From assembly GCA_964036315.1 (NCBI GenBank), contig OZ038498.1, forward strand, positions 6,816,778 to 6,880,777: a stretch of 64,000 nt of DNA. The letters are read 5' to 3'. A model generated the notes under the pieces. The model had not been told where the DNA came from. It saw nothing but the letters and a program-made list of their open reading frames with translations, and searched no databases. A program made the translations under genes and the position numbers. Positions 53,938 to 63,871 of this stretch are shown piece by piece. The number at the start of each line of letters is the position of its first letter. Position 1 is the first letter of the stretch. This DNA is from Acanthosepion esculentum (taxonomy: Eukaryota; Mollusca; Cephalopoda; Sepiida; Sepiidae).

Positions 53938-54304
53938 CAGGGTGTCCATAAAGTTCGTGTGCACTTTAAAAAATTTATAACTTTATTTGTATTTGCGATA
54001 GAAATAATCTATAAAAAATGTTATAATTTTTAATGTACCTAGTTTTAAGTATAGCTAAAATAACTAATGTGATTTCAGGCATTACTGTAAATCAGTTGGC
54101 AAATGTTTTCCGTGAACTGCAAAATCGTATTACCCTTTGTTTTGCTAATGATGGAGGACATGTGGAAACTTAAATAAAATTTCAATAAAACCATAAAAAA
54201 TATAGATTTACTTCTTTCTAATCCTTTTTACAGATTATTTCTATCGCAGATACAAATAAAGTTATAAATTTTTTAAAGTGTACACGAAATTTATGGTCAC
54301 CCTG
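53938..54304. mobile_element. 367-bp Tc1/mariner-type MITE, about 75-bp inverted ends
   Basis: The left end CAGGGTGTCCATAAAGTTCG and right end (CATAAATTTCGTGTACACTT on the other strand) are inverted copies over about 75 bp, including ATTTATAACTTTATTTGTAT. TA flanks both sides (53936-53937, 54305-54306). The interior retains GITVNQLANVFRELQNRITL then CFANDGGHVET, the extreme C-terminus of a transposase, so it is an internally deleted derivative. Confidence 0.9.
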
Positions 54305-54439
54305 TATAATCGGGTAATCTATATAGTGCTTCCTTTTAATATCAAGAAGAAAGTTTTGATCGACTTTTATGAAAGCTAAATGTTTATAATCAGTAATTAC
54401 TTCAGAGAACGTCCTGTGCTACTTGTACCTTGCTCACCT

Positions 54440-54476
54440 TCAGTTGTGGCTATTACCACTCATCAGTCTTCAGAGG
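54440..54476 (-). ncRNA. Decayed hammerhead-like motif
   Basis: The minus strand has CTGATGA followed by GTGG/CCAC around TAATAG, but then AACTG where GAAA is expected. Stem sequence resembles the motif at 2114-2170. No good stem I or III. Confidence 0.25.
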
Positions 54477-54559
54477 GGTGGGCAAAGACCATCTGCCGAA
54501 AGGACATTGGACATCAGAAGCTTATCGATAGGAGAAAGTGAAAAGGATATCCCACCAAG

Positions 54560-55300
54560 TAGGGGATAAAAAATGGCTACCGTGGCAAACATTGCTGATA
54601 ATTTTAATCAAGATGCAGGAAGGAATACGTCTCAACATAGAACAAATGCAAATTGTTCCTTTTGAGGCTGCTAAGTCTGTGAACCGATGTTAACTAAAGT
54701 ACATTGCTAAAAGCTTCTTCAATGGGCATGCGAATGTCAGAATATACTTTTCTATCAATAGTACCTCGCTGGTTCGATGTATCTTACTTTCTCCTAAATA
54801 CTGTGAACCCAGTATACATACCTCACGTTACTCTGTAAAAACGTTGGCATCGGGATTCACAGTTTGAAAACTCCAGTATGGAAGAGGGTGTAACAGTGTT
54901 CAAATCACGGAAACGCTATCCTGTCATTCACGTGTGAGGTATATAGTGAGTAACACCTATGTCAACATCATTGAACGCTAGATACAGCACTTCATAGTAT
55001 AAATATTCAATATCAGTGGCACCCTTCGGCAGGACAATGCGCCTTGTCACGCTGATGAGGTGTATGAGAATGGTTTCAGGCAATTTAAACAATATTACTG
55101 TGTGACGCTAGATAACTGCCCCGATCTCAATCCCATTCAGTAGATGTGTTTAGCCAACACGTTTGCATCGCCGTATAATTTGCAGCTGCCAATAGATCTG
55201 TTATTAACACCCAGGCACCAAATCCCTGAGAAAATAATTAGAGATGATCTAGAGTCTATCTACTCAGATAAGATCAACACAGGCAGATTGCTTTTGCTTA
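54560..55300 (+). pseudogene. Tc1-like transposase pseudogene
   Basis: The plus frames read ATVANIADNFNQDAGRNTSQ (N-terminal paired-like domain), EPMLTKVHC, then further on LRQDNAPCHADEVYENGFRQ with the catalytic D of the D-N-A-P-x-H block, and CPDLNPIQ, the block preceding the last acidic residue. At least five stops or frame changes. No terminal repeats identified at either side. Confidence 0.8.
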
Positions 55301-55439
55301 TTAACTAAGGTGGGTACTGGAAAATTTCTCAGATCAACCAAGAAGAGATTTCACCAGATTATTTGCTTAGATCTTGAAAACTGAGTGCCGTTAAAAACTT
55401 TTCAGCACCCACCCCTCCTATATTTATATATATATAAGT

Positions 55440-55570
55440 GGGAACCTCGAGGTGGTGTAATGGTTAGCAAGCTTGTCTCGCTAAAACAGTTACGACTGAG
55501 TAGTGAATTCGATCCTTACTGGGTGCCCCATGCTTTCGACCATGTGCCACATTTGAGCTACGCATGGAAA

Positions 55571-55575
<5 letters not shown>
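55440..55575 (+). mobile_element. tRNA-like SINE (family III), best copy
   Basis: GAGGTGGTGTAATGGTTAGC (A box), ACGACTGAGTAGTGAATTCG, ATCCTTACTGGGTGCC (B-box region) and TTTCGACCATGTGCCACAT. It runs into the TA tract at 55576, a typical SINE tail position. Other copies are at 19545 and 19880. Confidence 0.8.

Positions 55576-55634
<59 letters not shown>
55576..55634. repeat. (TA)n microsatellite
   Basis: About 29 TA units; the following GTGTGTCTTAGTTATCTCC flank is repeated after the next TA tract. Confidence 0.95.
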
Positions 55635-55644
<10 letters not shown>

Positions 55645-55910
55645 GTGTGTGTGTCTTAGTTATCTCCAAAATACCCGATACCTGAGTTTTGAAAGTTCCA
55701 GCCATGTTAGATGCAGTTGAAAACATTCCATTAAAACGAAATGATAATTACCGTTCTTCATAAAAAATCCTTTGTTTTTAGAAAAGGGTAACATTATTAT
55801 AATTCTTCCATATATAGAAAGAAAAGTGATGCCTAGTAAAAAGCAGTAATTTCCTAACTTCAATATAAATATCCTGGCATCACGGTGAAACGTAAGATAC
55901 TACTATCATA

Positions 55911-55914
<4 letters not shown>

Positions 55915-55980
<66 letters not shown>
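55915..55980. repeat. (TA)n microsatellite with duplicated flank
   Basis: About 32 TA units followed by TGTGTTAGTTACCTCCAAAA and TAGCCGATACCTGAGT, as after 55634. Confidence 0.95.
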
Positions 55981-55984
<4 letters not shown>

Positions 55985-56814
55985 CGTGTGTGTGTGTGTG
56001 TGTGTTAGTTACCTCCAAAATAGCCGATACCTGAGTATTAAAAAGCATTTTAAAAATGTTAAGTTATTATTTTAGTTTTAATTTCAAGCTAATAAATTAA
56101 ATTTAATATTTTCAATAAGCAAAATACTTTGCTGCAATTTAAAACGAATTTAATTTAATTGGAATTCATTTTTTCAACACAACATAATTGTCTTTATTAA
56201 AAAATATAATTTTATGAAAGGTTATTTGAGGAAAGTTAGCTGATTAAAAGTTAAATTAATCTGAATTGAAAAAAATATTACATTTAGTTTAGAATATCGC
56301 AGTAAAGAATTTTCTAATATGGAGGCGGGTGTTTTTATGAGGTGGTGACGCAATTATCGATAGCATGATGTCTAGCAAATTTCTTTAAGGAAGAAAAAAT
56401 AGGTATAAAATTACATGACGAATACAACATAAGCGCCTTTTTAAAGATAATGTCATGTATAGACATCCGTATTTACAAACATCGGCACGTTTGTACTCAT
56501 ACAAAAAAAAAGTTCTATATTATTTTTAAAATATAGGGGTCATTAAACTGTAGTAAGCTTTTCCATTTATGATTAGTAAATAGTTTTTATTTAATAACAA
56601 TAAAACATGACCATACAAATTAATACAGAATTTTAAAAGAGTTTATAAATTTTCAAAGACTTTATAAATTATTCTAATTAAAATAAAAAAATGGAACAAT
56701 TCTTGTAAAAATTCATTATTCCTCCAAAAATGTTTTCATGAGACAATAGTGTCCATAATATGTTCTGTTCATAAAAGCAATTAAAATATTTTCGAATTAA
56801 ATATTGCTTACTTT
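55981..56814. other. AT-rich DNA without recognised gene
   Basis: No motif found. AATAAGCAAAATACTTT near 56120 resembles 35425, consistent with an AT-rich dispersed repeat. Confidence 0.5.
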
Positions 56815-57872
56815 TGCATTTTTTATTATATGATTCAGAGCAGATTTTTGTAACTGGTGTCATGTGTAGGGATATGAACAATGGAACGAAAACAGTCTGT
56901 AAAAAAAGTGGTTTCGCAAATTTCGATGAAGACGCTCTACTTGCCATCGTGGAGAATAAACAGAAGTTTTCGACGGAAGAGATTGCTAAGATTTCGAAAA
57001 TCGATATCTCCACTGCCTTTCGCCATTTCAAGAGACTCTTGGGTTCAAGAAAAACGGCCGATTTAATTTTCCATCACGACAACTCAGGACGCGATTTTGT
57101 CGACTGCACTGCACCGTCGGTGAGAAAAAAGATCACCATGACGCAATTCACTCTGCCAGAAATTTGGAAACAGCATGTTGTACTGCTTGGCATTCGCGCT
57201 GGAATCTTAAATACAAATATTTCAGAGTGTTTGTGTGTCAATCTGAGAACAGTGCAGAGGATTCGGAAAGAGTTGGATGAGTCTGATGGGGATTACGAAG
57301 GTGTTTGGAGTGATCACTAGTTATGACGACGTTATGCCTCTATTCATCTTCGCACAGAGCCTCAGACTCAACACGGAGGCCTATCACCAAGTGCCTTGAA
57401 GAGGTAGTATTGCCCTAGGTCAAGAGGATGACATAGGTGACCTTATGTCTAGCAACAGGACTCTGCACCATGCCACACAAACAGGAGAACCCAGCCATGC
57501 CTGTCAGACAATTTCTGCGACCACATCACTCTTTACTTCTGGCCACCTAACTCCCCAGACTGCAACCCCTTTGATTATTATGTGTGGGGCGCAGGTGAGT
57601 GAGAGACCAACAAAGTTGAAGTGACGGCAATGGTGAAGTGACGGCAATGGTTATGGCAGCCTTTACCAACTTAAACAAGGAGACTCTCTAGAAGAGTTGA
57701 AGGGCATTCCGGAGGCCGCGGTTAAAGCCAATGGATAATTTATTGAATAAATTTACTCTTTAGTATTTCAAGATATTTTGTGTAATTTTGGTAAATGTAT
57801 CTGTTAAAATAAGATGCCGGTGTTATTTTGATTTTTGCATAATTTAGACGACAATTTATCCATCTCAACTAC
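56815..57872 (+). mobile_element. Mariner-like transposon, internally deleted, copy 2
   Basis: An open N-terminal frame (56814-57320) reads SKIDISTAFRHFKRLLGSRK, FHHDNSGRDFVDCTAPSV, TLPEIWKQHVVLLGIRAGIL, NISECLCVNLRTVQRIRKEL, GDYEGVWSDH and stops. Directly after the junction another frame gives VFGVITSYDDVMPLFIF, then RLNTEAY, ALHHATQTG context, and SPDCNPFDYYVWGA with the DDE-type motif. The central catalytic part is missing. The 3' end (about 57795-57872) matches the copy 1 terminal sequence. Confidence 0.85.
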
Positions 57873-57939
57873 ATATATATATTTAAGAATAGTAATTGTT
57901 GGTTATTGGAATTTATTCCGTAACATCAATCCTATACTT

Positions 57940-57942
<3 letters not shown>

Positions 57943-57994
<52 letters not shown>
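57943..57994. repeat. (TA)n microsatellite
   Basis: About 26 TA units abutting a LINE fragment. Confidence 0.95.
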
Positions 57995-57999
<5 letters not shown>

Positions 58000-58350
58000 G
58001 ATGAGCTGCTCTCGCTGGTTCCCAGACTTCATGAATTCAAGCGTCCTACCCTTTCACTGTTGAAACTGTTAAATGTAGACGCCTCTTCTACTCCAATAGC
58101 TTCATATCTCACACCTCTCGCCTGTGGAACTCCCTTCCCTATTCCTGTTTCCCTGACAACTATAATCTCCAACTATTCAAATGTAACGTCAATCGACATC
58201 TCCGGTTGCATTAATCTATCTACTATCCTTCTCCACATCCTTTCCTCTATCACTCCTATCTGCTCTTGCTCCAAATCCTCTGTAACCCCTTGCGTGCTAG
58301 TGGCTTTCAGCCTTGCCTGGGGTGAAAAGCTTAAAAAGTATAGGATTGGT
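57995..58350 (+). pseudogene. Jockey-like LINE C-terminal end
   Basis: The plus frame reads SDELLSLVPRLHEFKRPTLS, then in shifted frames RLFYSNSFISHLSPVELPS and LVAFSLAWGEK at the terminus. It keeps the final 120 codons and the GGGTGAAAAGCTTAAAAAGT end. Confidence 0.75.
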
Positions 58351-58589
58351 GTTAAATAGGTCAATGTCTGGTCCCTCCTCCCCTAATACTCCTCACTACT
58401 CTCTCTGTTAAATTACATAAAGTTAATACTACCCGTCAAAAGTGTAAATGTTCATTTCATTTTTCGTTTCACCTTTTGGAAGTGTAGTCTGATGATCCAG
58501 CGTCCTTTAAAAGAATAAATGATTACATGGAGCCTTAAAATGGTCTGTTTTTCCTTTAATATAAATATATATATATAATATAATGAATA
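58351..58589. other. Short unassigned spacer
   Basis: AT-rich; no gene recognised. Confidence 0.5.
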
Positions 58590-58995
58590 TGATATATAAT
58601 ATTGGCAAACTATTTTTAAAATTAATAGGCAGGCACTTTATTAATAATAACAATTCTTTGAAGAACATATACAACAGAAAAACCTCCAAAATCAGTTACT
58701 CATGTTTTGGCAACGTAAAAAATATAACCAATTCCCACAACAATCAAATCTTAAGAAAATTTTACGACAGTGAGGCACGAGAAAACAAACTATGTGTAGA
58801 GTTGGGGCCGACTGTCCAGTGGGAGGGATTTTCACTTCAGAAAATGTGGTATATGAAGCTACGATTTTTCCAAATTAAAATGTAAACCAGACAAAAAATT
58901 ACATCGGAATTTCAGCGGGAAATTGGAAACAACGTTTCTACAGTCACTGGCATTCCTTCAATAATGAATCTCTAAGACAGAAGACAGCCCTATCA
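58590..58995 (+). pseudogene. Penelope-like element: linker and GIY-YIG domain
   Basis: The plus frame reads NIGKLFLKLIGRHFINNNNS, IYNRKTSKISYSCFGNVKNI, TNSHNNQILRKFYDS, then in another frame NYIGISAGNWKQRFYSHWHS followed by FNNESLRQKTALSKLY. The Y-I-G with downstream R and H spacing is the GIY-YIG nuclease signature. The cysteine linker is degraded (NKLCVELGP). It is the clearest of three fragments. Confidence 0.85.
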
Positions 58996-59014
58996 AAACT
59001 ATATATATATATAT

Positions 59015-59417
59015 ATTTGACTATCCCGTCGTAATCGACGTATGGGGGTAAAGCAAATCAGTTCCTAGGAACCGACAGCCAGACACCTGCACATATGATT
59101 TGATCATAGGGGTGAATGCTTTGTGAAGAACCAACTAGACTTTTGAAGAGCCGAATACAGAGACCTGGTGTACCACGTGCCATAAACGAACCTCCGCAGG
59201 TTTTGAATTCAGAGTTATCCTTCTCCTAGATTTTTTGCCACACAAGATTATAAAACTGCCTGTCCTGCTATTTACCCACAGTTGGAGGGGGACTAGAAGA
59301 GGATTCATGCCTTTCCCAAAGGTATTAACACGTAAGTGGATGTAATGGATTCGACTGGAATTCGAACACGGCTTTCCGATTTCTCAATCCGAGCCGCTAT
59401 CCATTACTCCACCTAAT
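59015..59417 (-). mobile_element. tRNA-like SINE (family I, alternate tail), near complete
   Basis: On the minus strand the head AGGTGGAGTAATGGATAGCG, arms CGGCTC/GAAAGCCG and B-box-like GTGTTCGAATTCC start at 59417. The middle CAACTGTGGGTAAATAGCAG and tail (plus-strand CCCGTCGTAATCGACGTATG, AGTTCCTAGGAACCGACAGC) follow, ending at TATATATATA near 59015. The tail is shared with 34965-35290. Confidence 0.85.
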
Positions 59418-60284
59418 ATTTATGTAACGTGAGTGTTTGCATATTGTGTATTGCCAATTTATAATTCGTTCTTCTTAAATACTTGAGAGAAAAGTTTCAT
59501 TTTTTCCGTCCTATGAAAATACAAGAAATCAGCTAAGAAAAGTAACAAAAAGAAAGTTTATATTTCTGTCAAACAGAAAACAGTTTGAATGTTGAGAGGA
59601 AGAAACTAAATTGTTGACAATTGCACAAGAAAAGTCAACCTTTGCTTGTGCCGTACATACCTTCGCACAATTTAAAAAAAAGTAAATCTGTGTTTTGGTT
59701 TTCCCAATTGAGAAATAGAAGCGAAGATTTTTTTTATTAATCGGTTTGTAAATGACAAGAGGAAGAGTGAGTCAAGCGCATTTTTCTCCAGCGACCAAAA
59801 ACCTAATCTTTTTTTATTAACACTGTTTCCATGATATGTACTCCACTTTTTTTTAAAATGTTTTATAATTGTCTTCTTTTACCATTAATGCCAACATGGC
59901 TCATATGTAGGCCAAAAAAAAAAAAAGAAAAAGAAAGAAAATAAAACAAAAACACATGCAAAGCCCATAAGTCGTCGATCGTCTCTTGAATATGATTTTC
60001 TACGACGTAGCCATATCTAGCCTTTCGTTTTCTGCCATTTTGCTTTGCAATGGCGGTGCCACTAGCTTTGCTTCAAGCAGCATTCTGTCCGTTTTATACG
60101 CAGGGTTGCTAAGAATTAATCTGTTATTAGAGGAGTTGCCCGACAGCACATCAAATTTTATCATTGGGAGATTCTCAGAGTAGCGTTCTAGAAGTAGGAG
60201 TAGCCGCATTCTTTTGAAAATAATAATATTGAAGAAGAAGAATGTTATAAATAAGCCGGCCACGCGTATTCGAGGATACCCGTC
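59418..60284. other. Unassigned DNA
   Basis: Overlapping sense/antisense frames at 59986-60263 (65 and 87 codons) have no recognised motif. A/T runs elsewhere. Confidence 0.5.
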
Positions 60285-60545
60285 TACCAGAACGGCTAAT
60301 CAATCCCTATTACAGACGCTTGCCCAGGCGCATTTGTGTTTATTCAGAGCCCACCTGTGGTTTATACTGCACCCGTGGGATGGTTTTCAGGCAATTCCCA
60401 ACTGTTCCGCAGGCTGGGATCGAACCCTCCAGTCCGATAACATCAAAATGACTCCTTTCTGACAAATCGACCATGGTGAGATTCGAACCCGGGTCTCATA
60501 GTCAGAATACTAACGTTCTAATCGCTCGTCCACGTGCTTATATAG
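60285..60545 (-). mobile_element. tRNA-like SINE (family IV), copy 2
   Basis: The minus strand shows CGTGGACGAGCGATTAGAAC (A-box region), TATGAGACCCGGGTTCGAAT (near-consensus B box), then a body matching 35985-36390. It is the best B-box match in the window. Confidence 0.8.
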
Positions 60546-60759
60546 GAATAAGAGTAAACAAGATTAATTTCTTCAACGGACTGGACTAGCGACGATAACA
60601 TTTGGAGAAAGATGGAATGTTTTTAATCCGTTAGAGTTAAAAAAAGAAAAAGATTCAGTGCCCACCAGTTGAGACAGAAACACGCCCCCCACACAAAATA
60701 TGAAAGTATGCGTGAGAGAAACGGAAAAGGGTCAAGCTTTTAAGCGGTAAGTTATTTTG

Positions 60760-60975
60760 AAAGTCTACTGGGCTTCAAGCATACTCAAGAACCCAAGTGG
60801 AACAGATATATACAATCTATTGCTAAAGATAATGCGAAAATGGTCAGTGCACTGTACACGCTCCAATAAATGTCTTCTCCTCCCTACGATACTCTTACTT
60901 TACAAGAGCCAGATCAGACCAAAAATGGAGTATCGCTGCCACATATCCCGAAGACGTTTGTCGAGCTTTGACATG
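60760..60975 (+). pseudogene. Jockey-like (second lineage) LINE RT fragment
   Basis: The plus frame reads LLLPTILLLYKSQIRPKMEY then RCHIS, the thumb-region landmark of LINEs, with sequence distinct from the abundant family (RPKMEY rather than RPCMEY). Surrounding residues are degraded. Confidence 0.6.
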
Positions 60976-61561
60976 CTAGCCTTCTACACAAGCACAAACG
61001 CTACGGTGTCACCGGACACATATTTGGCACACGCTTCGAGTTCATCTCACATTAATGCAGGCGATGGGCAGGGCTCTATCCTGGGACCTACGTAGTTTCT
61101 TGTTTTCATCATGTCATTAGTTCCTAAGTAGGTGTTTATACTGATATGATACAACTATTTATCCCTGTCTTAGTAGCAAGCCTGTCAGGCCTGACAAAGT
61201 AAACTGACAACTTATCTCGAAAAGGACTCGAAAAATAGTGCAGAAAGGAATGCCTAATAGATTGTAACACCTACAAAACAAAATTGTTATCATTTAATCC
61301 CCATAGAGGACGCTTTCTGCCTGTCACCATCAGGGCGGATGTCAACTTCCAGGAGAGCAACTCTTTACGCCGTATTGGACTCAAGATTTCCACTGACGTG
61401 GAATGCAGTCACTATATTGAATCCGTTTGCTAAGCCTGCTGTTAAGAAGGTTGGGTCACTGTGATGTACTAGACAATTTTTCTCGCCAGAATCCACCTGT
61501 AACATTTTAAAAATCTACCATTCACTTGTGCATTGAATATTGCTGTTATATCTATTCTGGT

Positions 61562-61821
61562 CAGTGGCGTGCAGGAGTTTTGTGGTCCCCGGGGCTAACT
61601 CTTTGATTGTATGCCCCTAAGACACAAGTAGTGGGTAGGCTACTTCGGTCTCGCTTATCAAAGCACAGATCCACATTCACACCAGCTTTTGGGACTGTAA
61701 GGCGCTTGTGCAATATATTTAACAGAGACAATGTCAATTTAAAAAAAAATTATTTCACTCTTTGATTGGGTTCCCTACCGATATGAATGCCTGGAGACAT
61801 CGCACCTTGTACACGCTACTG
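61562..61821. mobile_element. hAT-type MITE, 260 bp, nested in LINE
   Basis: Ends CAGTGGCGTG and CACGCTACTG are inverted copies with one mismatch. The flanks ATTCTGGT (61554-61561) and ACTCTGGT (61822-61829) form an 8-bp target duplication with one change. CAG-type ends with an 8-bp duplication are diagnostic of hAT elements. The interior is non-coding. Confidence 0.85.
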
Positions 61822-61943
61822 ACTCTGGTACTTTTACCACATATCTCGTGATGATTCTAGACAAAATCCAAATGAGTATCTGCAATGTAATCGGTCCTGA
61901 CCTGGCACCTCGACTTCAGTCACCTTCTCACCTACGTGACGTG

Positions 61944-62271
61944 TTGACCATGTGGAAGCGTGCTGGGCTCATAACCTTTGTTGACCATGTTCGCCATAGT
62001 CTATGAATATAGAATCCAGCGCAGTACATAATCTGTTCAATGAAACAACGCCAATACCACTAGCAGCAGTTGTTCAGTAATTATTCAGTCTTCGATATCA
62101 GAGGTTGGCAGTGAATATTCGGAGAAAAATAAAACATGGCCGCCTTTATACACGTCCTATTGAATATTTTGAGCTTTCTGATTGGTTAAAACTACTATTG
62201 GTGAACTATAAAATGAGTCAGCTCATTTTGGTTGTCTCACTAGTACACAAAAGTACCCAAAAACTGTAACA
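61944..62271 (+). repeat. Dispersed repeat (family V), nested in LINE
   Basis: It interrupts the LINE between RDV and MASFF. TGACGTG (61937-61943) and TGACATG (62272-62278) flank it, suggesting a 7-8 bp target duplication. The body matches 42485-43063 without the hairpin-rich insert. The first 35 bp include GCGTGCTGGGCTCATAACC, like the D-stem/anticodon arm of a tRNA, absent from the other copy. Confidence 0.8.
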
Positions 62272-62704
62272 TGACATGGCTTCTTTCTTTGCTACAAATA
62301 TTTTCATGGCAACTGTTCCGATGTGAATTTTTCCTTTTTGCTTCGACTACATGAATTTAATCATGTGACTAGGCAATTAGGTCTCACCGTTTTACTGTTG
62401 AATTAGGTACATGCAACCATAATTCTAATAGTATTTTCTCTCACACTTCTCGAATGTTGAATTCCATTTCCTGTTACCTACAATTTTCAAAAATGTAAAT
62501 GTAACGCCAATTGCCATCTCCAGTCTTCTTGAACGTTGTTCTTTATTGTCCTTTTTCCTCACTTCACCCGCACTAATGTCTTCTCATTTTCTTGCGTCTT
62601 AGTGGCATTATCTCCTTGCTTTGGGTGAAATGATTAAAAAGTATCTGGGCTGGGACTGCCCAATCCTCACTTGCTTGTTATGATACAGTTTGAAAGCGTT
62701 TACA

Positions 62705-63100
62705 TAGCCTTATGGGCGATGAATTATTTTCCAAAACGCCGCAAGCCCCTCGCTATTCTTGCTATTTCCGTGGAAAGTGTTCTGAAAATCAAGATGCCTT
62801 GTTTTCACCAGCCCTAACCTTTGCAGCTGGAACCCGTCATATCACACACACAAGGGTGAATCATCCCCATTCACTTCGTATTCCATTAGTAAGGAGGTAG
62901 TTCCATTCGAGCAGCTTCTTCCCAAGAACTGCTGCTTTGTGGAATAGACTCCCCGGTGGATATTTTCATAATCACTACAATCTCGATCACTTCAAGTCTA
63001 AGGTTAACCGTTATATTTCCTACATAGCCCCATGAACTTCACTTCTTTTCTTTTCTTACGCTCATACAACACCATGTAGTAACTCTCTACCTTGAGTGGT
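62705..63100 (+). pseudogene. Jockey-like (BS-type) LINE C-terminal fragment
   Basis: The plus frame reads LFSPALTFAAGTRHITHTRV, NHPHSLRIPLVRR, then FFPRTAALWNRLPGGYFHNH and YNLDHFKSKVNRYIS with one stop. The R-T-A-x-L-W-N-x-L-P block is typical of the C-terminus of these ORFs. It matches the minus fragment at 18719-18990. Confidence 0.75.
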
Positions 63101-63119
63101 TATTGGGCCTTAGTAAAAA

Positions 63120-63310
63120 ATACTCGCTGTCCATAATTAGAGAAAAATTTCAAAATATTCAACTATATCTTTCCGATGATAAGTGTCCATTTTGTTTCCA
63201 TTTGGTCTAAAACTTCCTTATTAATCACATGTTCGGTCCATGGTATTCTCAACATCCTTCTGTACAACCACACTTCTTCTGCTTCTAATCCCTTCTTCAA
63301 CTGGGAGGAG
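63120..63310 (-). pseudogene. RTE-type LINE C-terminal fragment
   Basis: The minus frame reads KKGLEAEEVWLYRRMLRIPW, TEHVINKEVLDQMETK and, after a stop, LNILKFF. The L-Y-R-R-M-L-R-I-P-W-T-x-H-V block is the well-conserved C-terminus of endonuclease-RT LINEs. Confidence 0.8.
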
Positions 63311-63871
63311 ATTGTCCAGTATTCACTGTCATTCACCCTTTCTGAATCATTAAAAACTTGTTTGTGTCTTGATAATGATTTTAATTTATTTTGTGATTGT
63401 TTTTTGATCTCTGTTTTGTTTCACAATTTCCATCACTCAAATATTTACAATAATTTTACTTTTAGAATATATCTTTCTTAGGACCCACGACAAACTTTCT
63501 ATATCTGAAATTAAACTATAGATGTGTATAACAATATTATCTATATTTATTTACAATCTGATGAACAAGCCTGATAAAAGTTCGCACCACCAAATTACTT
63601 ATTGTAAATACTTCTTAGAAAAAACTGGTATTAATCGAAATTCATATAGAATTGTTATCAGGTAAATATAAGTATATATGAATATCTTTTACTTTCAACG
63701 GTTGGTTAATAGCAGTTTTCCTGTGAAAACGCATATTTATATAAAATCTGAGAAAGTGTGACAAAAAGACGAATTGTATTATAAGAAAATAAAAGACAAA
63801 TTAACAAAAGATCTATTGAAAGTGAACTGAAAGGATAAAACTAAAAGAATTAACTTGAAAATCTTATAAAA
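63311..63871. other. AT-rich DNA without recognised gene
   Basis: No motif or repeat partner found. The 101-codon plus frame at 63176-63481 is antisense to the LINE fragment in its first half and is not supported. Confidence 0.5.

Larger units (their letters stand above)
61045..62655 (+). pseudogene. Jockey-like LINE ORF2, with two nested insertions
   Basis: Landmarks in order: GDGQGSILGPT, TTYLEKDSKNSAERNA, RRATLYAVLDSRFP, FFSPEST, then interruption (61562-61821), LDKIQMSICNVIGPDLAPRL, QSPSHLRDVLT, interruption (61944-62271), and ASFFATNIFMATV, ending near the family terminus (TGGCATTATCTCCTTGCTTT, GGGTGAAATGATTAAAAAGT). The two insertions have their own target duplications. Confidence 0.8.

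Noticed and set aside
58478..58515. CTGATGA near 58483
   Set aside because: No plausible stem II followed by GAAA.
60000..60263. Overlapping sense/antisense frames of 65 and 87 codons
   Set aside because: No family motif, no supporting splice or start context, and no second copy in the window.
63546..63585. CTGATGA followed by possible AAC/GTT stem
   Set aside because: The strand after the stem reads CGCACC rather than GAAA, and no stem I partner is present.
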